Assembly: GCA_013375355.1 (NCBI GenBank)
Contig: JABXJV010000327.1
Location: 1-7,477 of the forward strand
Origin: Candidatus Helarchaeota archaeon
Lineage (GTDB): Archaea; Asgardarchaeota; Lokiarchaeia; Helarchaeales; JABXJV01
Length of the DNA: 7,477 nucleotides
Direction of reading: 5' to 3'
Positions within the stretch are counted from its first letter, which is position 1. The number at the start of each line of letters is the position of its first letter. This document shows positions 1 to 5,229 of this stretch, piece by piece. The position numbers were made by a program, and so were the translations under genes. Under the pieces are notes generated by a model. It was given only the letters and a program-made list of their open reading frames with translations, ran no database searches and was not told the origin of the DNA.

Positions 1-308
1 GTGCCGGGTCTTCTTCTAAAACCCATCATAGGACTATCAATCTTTTTCTCCTCTTCTCCAATAACAAGATTCATCTCTGTTTTTCTTTCACCTTCTGTAG
101 TAACATAAACAGTTTCAATTGTTATTTCATCATCCTTTTGATTAATATTTAACATTATTTCTGGAGCTGGTCTGTTTCCTCTTTGTTGAAGCTCACTTTT
201 TGTTGGATCGAGCTTCCAAGTCCCTGTAAAATTAATTTTTTCTTTGGAATATAAAAATAGTGAAAAAGTAAAAAGAATAACAAACAGAATTAAAAATATC
301 TTTTTCAT
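1..308 (-). CDS. Small secreted protein with GTWKLDPTKS motif (partial, 3' end missing)
   Basis: The minus-strand frame opens with ATG at 308-306 and stays open to the window edge, giving 102 codons. A perfect Shine-Dalgarno GGAGGA (plus-strand TCCTCC at 312-317) lies four bases upstream and fixes the start. The N-terminus is a Sec signal peptide: MKK, then a hydrophobic core over residues 4-20, with probable cleavage near residue 21. There is no lipobox cysteine, so it should be soluble in the periplasm or secreted. The mature part begins FTGTWKLDPTKS (27-38). This opening resembles small exported proteins of unknown function with a predicted lipocalin-like beta fold, common in Acidobacteria and related phyla. 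Alternating hydrophobic residues at 51-69 (IMLNINQ, EITIETVYV) fit beta strands. The visible C-terminal part is basic (GFRRRPG). It is transcribed divergently from the PEP carboxykinase gene. The coding call is secure from the signal peptide and SD; the function is unknown. Confidence 0.8.
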   Translation of the reverse strand, partial: MKKIFLILFVILFTFSLFLYSKEKINFTGTWKLDPTKSELQQRGNRPAPEIMLNINQKDDEITIETVYVTTEGERKTEMNLVIGEEEKKIDSPMMGFRRRPG

Positions 309-353
309 TTTTCCTCCAAATATTTAAAAACAATTTTTCATCTTTATACAGTA

Positions 354-381
354 ATTACAAAATTTAATAAAAATTATTCAA
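354..381 (-). promoter_or_regulatory. Candidate sigma70-type promoter for the minus-strand secreted protein gene
   Basis: Read on the minus strand, a TTGAAT -35 (plus-strand 376-381) and a TGTAAT -10 (plus-strand 354-359) are separated by 16 bases. Each is close to consensus. Transcription would start near 347 and leave a leader of about 40 bases. The spacer is so AT-rich that chance matches are expected, so this is only a candidate. Confidence 0.3.
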
Positions 382-450
382 AAAATATATATAAAATAAT
401 TTTTTTAAATAATATAATATTTAGAAAGAAAAATCAATAAAAAAAATATC

Positions 451-480
451 TTGAAATTGATAGTAAAAATTTTATATTAT
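451..480 (+). promoter_or_regulatory. Candidate sigma70-type promoter for the PEP carboxykinase gene
   Basis: TTGAAA at 451-456 and TATTAT at 475-480 are 18 bases apart, each one mismatch from consensus. An overlapping alternative -10, TATATT at 473-478, gives a 16-base spacer. Transcription would start near 487, leaving a leader of about 80 bases before the ATG at 567. The surrounding bases are almost pure A and T, which raises the chance of a false match. Confidence 0.4.
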
Positions 481-566
481 ATAAATAATATAACTAATTT
501 TAAAATATAATTATAATAAAAATATTAAGTTAAGAATTTAATATCTATAAAAAGTAAAGGGTAGAA

Positions 567-2060
567 ATGAAAATAATGGATTTTGATTTTAATCCTCGAA
601 AAATAATAGGTAATCCTTCTGATATAGAGCTTAGGAATCTTGCAATGGAACAGGGTGGGATAGTTACACAATTTGGGAATCTGTCAGTAATATCAAAGGT
701 AAGAAACAGAAGTGCAAAGTTTACAGAGGTTATTCTTCGGGACTTGAATGATGGTGAAAGAGAATTGATTAAGGAGGCTTTTGAATATATAAAAAATATA
801 GAGGTAATTCAGCTTGATCGGACTATGTGTACAGACCATGAATTTAAAGTCCAATGCCGAATATATGTGGATGCAAGTTATGCCAGACTTCCTCTAATGT
901 GGGGAAATACGCTTTTCCCCCCCGAAGGAAAAGAACCTGAATTTACATCTATTGTTCTTCCAGCATGGCCTACCAGAAAAGTTCTGGTAATCCCGGATTA
1001 TGGTTTAACTATTTCTCTTGGAACTGATTACAAGGGTGAAATAAAGAAAAGTATGTTAAGAAAACTAATGTACAGGGTAAAAAAGAAGAATTGTTTGGGA
1101 CTTCATGCAAGCAGTAAAATATTGAGGATTAATAAAAATGATGGACTCGAGGATGTACAGTTCATATTTTTCGGATTGAGCGGGACAGGTAAGACTTCCT
1201 TATCATGTCATTCTCACTGGTTCAATTATCCAGAACGTGTCGTAATAAGACAGGACGATGTAATAATATTAGAACCAACAAGAAAATGTTATGGAACTGA
1301 AGATTCTTATTATATTAAAACAGATGCTCTTGAGCCCCACTCACAACCTCTCTTATATGCGGCTGCAATTTCCCCGAGGGCTATCCTCGAAAATGTTAAA
1401 GTACATTCAGGTGGGAATAGAGTCGATTTCTTTGATGAATCTTTAACTTCAAATGGAAGGGCTATGGTTAAGCGTTCAGATGTGGCTTTTACAGACGATA
1501 GAATAGACATTGATGGAGTGGATAATGTAATTTTTATAACCAGAAGATATGATATTGTTCCACCAGTTGCAAAACTCACTCCAGAATGGGCAGCGGTTGC
1601 CTTTATGCTTGGAGAATCTGTCGAAACCTCTGCTGGTGATCCAGAACAGGCTGGTCAAGCAAAAAGGGTAGTCGGTACAAATCCATTTATTATCGGTTCC
1701 GAAGCTGAAGAAGGGAATATATTTTACGACCTAATAAAGAAAAATCCTGAAATCAACTGCTATATTTTAAATACAGGAAGAATAGGGGGGGAAAGAGGAG
1801 GAACAAAAATCTCTATTAGGGATTCTGTTACCATTATTGAAATGATTGCAAGAGACAAAATAAAATGGGGAAAAGATAATTACTGGAAATATGAAATCCC
1901 ATATGATATACCTGGTATTGATATTGATAGATTTAACCCCCAGAATTACTATGAAAATTCTATGTTTAATGAAATTCAGGAGGACCTGAGAAGAGAGAGA
2001 AGAAAATGGTTGAAACAATTTGAAACATTAAATCCAAAAATCAGAAATATCTTTGGTTAA
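567..2060 (+). CDS. pckA: Divergent phosphoenolpyruvate carboxykinase (ATP-type)
   Basis: This 497-residue cytosolic protein belongs to the ATP-dependent PEP carboxykinase family. That enzyme interconverts oxaloacetate plus ATP with PEP, CO2 and ADP in gluconeogenesis or anaplerosis. The P-loop GLSGTGKTSLS is at 203-213. From my memory of the E. coli enzyme, other key positions are kept: R48 (R65) in RNRSAKF, Y155, K161 in GEIKKS (K213), H180 (H232), D230-D231 (D268-D269), E275 in ENVKV and R298 (R333). K161, H180 and D231 would be the metal ligands. VPPVAKLTPE (331-340) and NTGRIGG (402-408) are also family blocks. It is divergent: the usual IGDDEHGW is IRQDDVII, R449 is K414 and T455 is S420. 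Length is slightly below the usual 530 or so. An AAAGGG SD (556-561) five bases before the ATG supports this start. It probably shares a transcript with the epimerase gene. Fold and family are secure; exact substrate and nucleotide (ATP or another donor) are less so. Confidence 0.85.
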   Translation: MKIMDFDFNPRKIIGNPSDIELRNLAMEQGGIVTQFGNLSVISKVRNRSAKFTEVILRDLNDGERELIKEAFEYIKNIEVIQLDRTMCTDHEFKVQCRIYVDASYARLPLMWGNTLFPPEGKEPEFTSIVLPAWPTRKVLVIPDYGLTISLGTDYKGEIKKSMLRKLMYRVKKKNCLGLHASSKILRINKNDGLEDVQFIFFGLSGTGKTSLSCHSHWFNYPERVVIRQDDVIILEPTRKCYGTEDSYYIKTDALEPHSQPLLYAAAISPRAILENVKVHSGGNRVDFFDESLTSNGRAMVKRSDVAFTDDRIDIDGVDNVIFITRRYDIVPPVAKLTPEWAAVAFMLGESVETSAGDPEQAGQAKRVVGTNPFIIGSEAEEGNIFYDLIKKNPEINCYILNTGRIGGERGGTKISIRDSVTIIEMIARDKIKWGKDNYWKYEIPYDIPGIDIDRFNPQNYYENSMFNEIQEDLRRERRKWLKQFETLNPKIRNIFG

Positions 2061-2138
2061 TGCATTATCTTTGAATTTTATTTAATCAATATATAAAACA
2101 AGATTATGTAAATCTCAATAATAAAATGGTATAGAAAA

Positions 2139-2978
2139 ATGAAAAAAGGTATTCATCAATGGTCATTTCCTGAAACAATGAGCATAAAAGATAGAATAAG
2201 ATTGGCTAAAGATGCAGGATTCGACGGGATTGAACTTATGATACACCCAGATAAAGGGATCTCTCTGGAAAGCAGTGTAAAAGGCTTAAGTGAATTGAGA
2301 AATTTTGCCAATGACGTTGGACTGGAAATTAAAACCATTTCTTTTAAATATCTAAACTGGCTGACGAGTAATGATAAAGAGAAGAGATTTAACGCGGTTC
2401 AGAATATTTCTAAAGCACTTGAGATTGCAAAACATCTCGAAGCAGAAACACTTCTTGTCATAGTTGGGGGTGTTGATGTGTCGATATTTGATCCTTCAGA
2501 GGAAATTGTATCCTATGACAATGCTTATGTAAACGCGATTGAAGGGTTAAAAGAACTTATCCCTGTAGCAGAGAAGTTCAATGTTGATATAGGGATTGAA
2601 AATGTTCCAACCAAGTTCATTATGAGTCCGCTTGAATTTGCAAGAATTATCGATGAGGTAGGAAACAGTATGATAGGAGCTTATCTCGACGTTGGAAACG
2701 CGAGGATGTTTGGTTATCCAGAACAGTGGATTAGAATCCTCGGAACGAGAATAAAAAAGGTTCACATAAAGGATTTCAAAGCAAAAATCGGTACAATAAG
2801 CGGATTTGCTCCTTTGCTTGAAGGAGATGTAAACTGGAAAGAGGTAATTAAAGCGTTCAATGAAGTAGGATACAACAACTATTTGACTGCTGAAATCCTC
2901 CCACCATTCAAATTTTTCCCCGAAATCTTAATCTATAATACATCAAAGTGTTTAGATTCAATAATTAAAGGAACTTAA
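2139..2978 (+). CDS. Sugar phosphate isomerase/epimerase, xylose-isomerase-like TIM barrel
   Basis: This 279-residue cytosolic protein is a full-length member of the AP-endonuclease-2/xylose-isomerase-like TIM-barrel superfamily. It is closest in style to L-ribulose-5-phosphate 3-epimerase and hexulose-6-phosphate isomerase-type proteins (UlaE/SgbU, about 285 residues). The first beta-alpha unit reads IHQWSF, then LAKDAGFDGIELM (22-34). The expected metal-binding residues appear in order at the C-terminal ends of later strands: E154 in GIENVP, D184 in LDVGN, H209 in KVHIKDF and E252 in LTAEI. The conserved EGDVNWKEV segment (228-236) lies between the last two. Such enzymes epimerise or isomerise ketose or ketose phosphate substrates, and the exact sugar cannot be read from sequence. 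It starts 78 bases after the PEP carboxykinase stop with no terminator visible between, so co-transcription is likely. No Shine-Dalgarno precedes the ATG, but the conserved first strand begins at residue 3, which supports the start. Confidence 0.85.
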   Translation: MKKGIHQWSFPETMSIKDRIRLAKDAGFDGIELMIHPDKGISLESSVKGLSELRNFANDVGLEIKTISFKYLNWLTSNDKEKRFNAVQNISKALEIAKHLEAETLLVIVGGVDVSIFDPSEEIVSYDNAYVNAIEGLKELIPVAEKFNVDIGIENVPTKFIMSPLEFARIIDEVGNSMIGAYLDVGNARMFGYPEQWIRILGTRIKKVHIKDFKAKIGTISGFAPLLEGDVNWKEVIKAFNEVGYNNYLTAEILPPFKFFPEILIYNTSKCLDSIIKGT

Positions 2979-3018
2979 AGTATATTTTTAAATTTCAGTA
3001 AAATATTATTTTTTTTTC

Positions 3019-3047
3019 TTGACAAATGGATTTTTTTATGTTATTAT
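3019..3047 (+). promoter_or_regulatory. Strong sigma70-type promoter for the HU gene
   Basis: A perfect TTGACA -35 (3019-3024) and TATTAT -10 (3042-3047, one mismatch) are separated by the ideal 17 bases. Transcription should start near 3054, giving a leader of about 43 bases. This is the best promoter in the window and fits an abundant nucleoid protein. Confidence 0.75.
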
Positions 3048-3083
3048 TTAAAAAATAAAAAAAATATGTATATAAAACAAAAT

Positions 3084-3091
3084 GGAGAGGG
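3084..3091 (+). promoter_or_regulatory. Shine-Dalgarno that decides the HU start
   Basis: GGAGAGGG ends five bases before the ATG at 3097, an ideal spacing. It overlaps the codons just after an upstream in-frame ATG at 3082, which has no SD of its own. The downstream ATG is therefore the probable start. Confidence 0.75.
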
Positions 3092-3096
3092 AAATT

Positions 3097-3357
3097 ATGA
3101 ATAAAGGCGGTTTAATCAATGAAGTTGCAAAAAAAACAGGTTTAAGCAAAAAGAATACAATCATAGTTGTTAACGGACTATTAGATGCCATAAAATCGGG
3201 CGTAAAAAAGGGAAGTGTTAGACTGTCCGGATTCGGAACATTTGCTCTGGTAAGAAGGAAAGCAAGAAAAGGAAGAAACCCAAGAACAGGAGAAACAATT
3301 ACTATTAAATCAAGAAACACAGTTAAATTCAGACCCGGTAAAGGATTCAAAGCATAA
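3097..3357 (+). CDS. hup: HU-family DNA-binding protein
   Basis: From the ATG at 3097 the product is 86 residues, near the usual 90 for HU. It is a small basic dimeric protein that bends DNA and compacts the nucleoid; IHF is the closest alternative. The N-terminal helices read LINEVAKKTGLSKKN (6-20). The family signature GFGTF is at 45-49, followed by the basic beta arm RRKARKGRNPRTGETI (53-68). P62 at the arm tip is the residue that intercalates into DNA in this family. A basic C-terminal helix ends FRPGKGFKA. An in-frame ATG at 3082 would add five residues (MEREI), but the SD favours 3097. A near-consensus promoter sits just upstream. No terminator is visible before khpA 113 bases downstream, so some read-through is plausible. 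The sequence does not distinguish a homodimer from a heterodimer. Confidence 0.93.
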   Translation: MNKGGLINEVAKKTGLSKKNTIIVVNGLLDAIKSGVKKGSVRLSGFGTFALVRRKARKGRNPRTGETITIKSRNTVKFRPGKGFKA

Positions 3358-3470
3358 ATACAAATCATTTTTTAGCATATGTTTTAATTAATTGCTCTTA
3401 TTTAATTCATTAATTTATTTTATTTTAAATATACAATACAATAATTATTCAGAGAGTTGGTGAGGTTTAA

Positions 3471-3710
3471 ATGGTAGATAACAAAAAGTTTTTAGAAAAG
3501 ATAGTTAAGTATCTTGTAAATACTCCAGAAGAAGTTTCTATAACCGAAGTAGAAGGAAAGGAGGTGAATATATTAAAATTAAGAGTTGCTAAAGGAGAAA
3601 TTGGATTTGTAATTGGGAAAAATGGCAAAATTGCAAATGCTATTCGGGTTTTACTAGGCGCTGTCTCTGCTCGTTCCGGAAAAAGAGTTATTCTCGAAAT
3701 CCTCGATTAA
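3471..3710 (+). CDS. khpA: KhpA-type KH-domain RNA-binding protein (YlqC family)
   Basis: The product is 79 residues, the usual length for KhpA/YlqC, and is essentially one KH domain. The nucleic-acid-binding GXXG loop is GKNG (49-52) within FVIGKNGKIANAIRVLL. An acidic N-terminal helix (KKFLEKIVKYLV) and the typical C-terminal strand KRVILEILD flank it. KhpA binds many RNAs; in Gram-positive bacteria it partners KhpB (Jag/EloR) and affects cell division and elongation. No khpB is in this window. It is also often found next to rpsP and ribosome maturation genes, but here it follows HU, which is atypical. The SD GGTGAGG (3459-3465) is five bases before the ATG and is strong. A possible -10, TACAAT at 3432-3437, has no good -35, so expression may depend partly on the HU promoter. 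Confidence 0.9.
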   Translation: MVDNKKFLEKIVKYLVNTPEEVSITEVEGKEVNILKLRVAKGEIGFVIGKNGKIANAIRVLLGAVSARSGKRVILEILD

Positions 3711-3796
3711 AATATCAATTTTTTATCATTAAAATTTTTTCTAAATTAATTTTATTTTTATTACATATAAAAATAGAAATAATTTTGATATAGGTA

Positions 3797-3825
3797 TTGA
3801 AAAACATTATTTAAGTATTTATATA
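3797..3825 (+). promoter_or_regulatory. Weak candidate promoter upstream of the pre-DUF362 hairpin
   Basis: TTGAAA (3797-3802) and TATATA (3820-3825) are 17 bases apart. Initiation near 3832 would give a short transcript that meets the hairpin at 3868 before reaching the DUF362 gene. The match is moderate in very AT-rich DNA, so confidence is low. Confidence 0.25.
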
Positions 3826-3867
3826 TTAAATAGATACAAATTTTTTAAAGAAATAGATTTTATTAAT

Positions 3868-3891
3868 ACTCGGCACAAGACCGAGTTTTTT
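3868..3891 (+). terminator. Intrinsic terminator directly before the DUF362 gene
   Basis: ACTCGG (3868-3873) pairs perfectly with CCGAGT (3881-3886) around the seven-base loop CACAAGA, followed by a T run to 3891. The T tract lies on the plus strand only, so it stops rightward transcription. It could end the HU-khpA transcript 158 bases after the khpA stop, or act as an attenuator for DUF362, whose ATG is only 20 bases further on. Confidence 0.75.
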
Positions 3892-3911
3892 ATTTAATAA
3901 AAATAATCATT

Positions 3912-4925
3912 ATGATGAAATTATTTAATAGAAGAACATTCATAAAGAGGACAGCATTGGGGCTTTTTAGTTCAACTGGTGGGGTTGGATACCTTGAACA
4001 TTTATCAAAACTAACTAATAATCCTATAATAAAAACAATTAATGAAAAATCAAAAGTTGCAATTATTCGGGGTGAAGAAAGGGCAGATAATGTTATTGAA
4101 GCATTAAAAATTTTTGAGAACGATATAAAGAGAAGAATAGAAAATAAAAAAGTAATTATAAAACCGAACTTTGTTTCAACCAGAAGACAGCTCAGTGCTA
4201 CCAATGTTGAAAATATTGAAGGTATTCTCGATTTTTTTAAACCAATATATAAAGAAAGAATCATAATTGCAGAATCTCCGGCAATTGGTAATGTTGAGGA
4301 AGGGTATCAGAATTATGATTATAATAGACTAACCCGGAAATACAATGTAGAACTAAAAGACATTGATAGGGAAGATTCAGATATTGTATATATTATTGAC
4401 CGAAATATACATCCACTACCTATAAGGGTGTCAAAGATGCTCCTTGATGATGACTCATACATAATATCACCTGCTATTCTGAAGACTCATGATGCAGTGG
4501 TTGTGACACTATCTCTTAAAAATATAGTTATGGGAGCACCTCTAATTTCAGATAGGAATTATAAATCTATGGTTCATCAAGGCATAAAAGGGACAAATTA
4601 TAATTTATTCCTACTTGCACAGAAGATGCCTCCTGACCTTGCAATAATTGATGGCGTAGAAGGAATGGAAGGAAATGGACCAGTAAGTGGGAAGCCTGTG
4701 AAAGTTGGTGTTACAATTGCAAGTACAGATTTTCTCGCCGCCGACAGGGTTGCAGTTGAAGTAATGAAAGTTGATTTTAATAAAATCGGATATCTGAATT
4801 ATTGTGCTACTGCAAAAATGGGAAATGCTGACATTGATAATATTGAGATTATTGGTGAAAAAATAGAAAATTGTGCTAAAAAGTTCAAACTTCATTATAA
4901 TGTAGAAAGTCAATTAAAGTGGTAA
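3912..4925 (+). CDS. DUF362 domain protein with Tat signal peptide
   Basis: The 337-residue product begins MMKLFNRRTFIKRTALGLF, a twin-arginine signal (RR at 7-8, then TFIK) with a weakly hydrophobic stretch at 14-27. This suggests folded export across the inner membrane. The rest matches DUF362 from about residue 48 onward. VIIKPNFVS (81-89) is followed by ILKTHDAVVVTLSLKN (189-204), H222 and PDLAIIDGVEGMEGNGP (241-257). IASTDFLAADRV (269-280) and a C-terminal IDNIEIIGE (308-316) complete it. Function of DUF362 is not established; some members carry a ferredoxin-like 2[4Fe-4S] domain, which is absent here. Only two cysteines (C298, C321) are visible. No clear SD precedes the ATG; the second Met (3915) is an equal choice, and both keep the Tat motif. 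A terminator sits 20 bases upstream and another lies downstream, so the gene looks monocistronic. Confidence 0.85.
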   Translation: MMKLFNRRTFIKRTALGLFSSTGGVGYLEHLSKLTNNPIIKTINEKSKVAIIRGEERADNVIEALKIFENDIKRRIENKKVIIKPNFVSTRRQLSATNVENIEGILDFFKPIYKERIIIAESPAIGNVEEGYQNYDYNRLTRKYNVELKDIDREDSDIVYIIDRNIHPLPIRVSKMLLDDDSYIISPAILKTHDAVVVTLSLKNIVMGAPLISDRNYKSMVHQGIKGTNYNLFLLAQKMPPDLAIIDGVEGMEGNGPVSGKPVKVGVTIASTDFLAADRVAVEVMKVDFNKIGYLNYCATAKMGNADIDNIEIIGEKIENCAKKFKLHYNVESQLKW

Positions 4926-4963
4926 TATGTTTCATTGAAAGTAAAAACTTTTATTGTTAAGCG

Positions 4964-4988
4964 AAACGGGAATATATCCCGTTTTTTT
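4964..4988 (+). terminator. Intrinsic terminator of the DUF362 gene
   Basis: AAACGGGA (4964-4971) pairs perfectly with TCCCGTTT (4977-4984) around the five-base loop ATATA, and the T tract continues to 4988. It starts 39 bases after the DUF362 stop codon. It is the most stable hairpin I see in the window and points to rightward termination. Confidence 0.85.
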
Positions 4989-5201
4989 ATTCATACACAA
5001 GCCCTAATATTTGCAGATATTATTAAATATTTATAAATTTATTTGGATTGCTTCAACTTGATTTTCACCCTTTTAATAAAAATTCAGCCAAAATGCATCA
5101 TATTTTAAGATAACATATATTGATTGAAATTTTAACAACTAAATGTTGTTTTTAATTTAACCACATTTACTTATTCTCGATTTTATTAATCTGTTAGTAT
5201 T

Positions 5202-5207
5202 TATAAT
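5202..5207 (+). promoter_or_regulatory. Candidate -10 element for the AGCS symporter gene
   Basis: A perfect TATAAT would start transcription near 5213, about 17 bases before the ATG at 5230. No recognisable -35 lies at the right distance, and no TG extends the -10. An activator may be needed, or the match may be chance. Confidence 0.3.
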
Positions 5208-5229
5208 ATAGTCAGAAGTTTCAATTACG

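Larger units (their letters stand above)
4926..5229. other. Gene-free spacer between DUF362 and the AGCS symporter
   Basis: Apart from the terminator at 4964-4988 and a TATAAT near 5202, this 304-base AT-rich stretch shows no open frame of useful length. I see no RNA gene and no repeat array. A short AT-rich inverted repeat (AACAAC/GTTGTT, 5134-5150) is too weak to call as a terminator. Confidence 0.6.

Noticed and set aside
309..566. Very AT-rich divergent spacer as a replication origin or attachment site
   Set aside because: No DnaA-box-like repeats, iterons or flanking direct repeats are visible; AT-richness is general in this genome's spacers.
1310..2018. Minus-strand open frames inside the PEPCK gene, such as 1310-1579 and 1767-2018
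   Set aside because: They lie antisense to a conserved enzyme gene, show no domain, signal or ribosome site, and are explained as shadows of the coding frame.
3082..3096. Upstream ATG at 3082 as the HU start
   Set aside because: It has no SD, and the GGAGAGGG that would serve the ATG at 3097 lies within it. The shorter protein matches the usual HU N-terminus.
3048..3368. 106-codon minus-strand frame covering the HU gene, with a hydrophobic translation
   Set aside because: It fully overlaps the highly conserved HU gene and its promoter leader. The hydrophobic residues follow from antisense Lys/Glu-rich codons.
5134..5153. AACAAC/GTTGTT hairpin followed by TTT as a terminator
   Set aside because: The stem has only two G:C pairs and a short T tract, and a strong terminator is already present upstream at 4964-4988.
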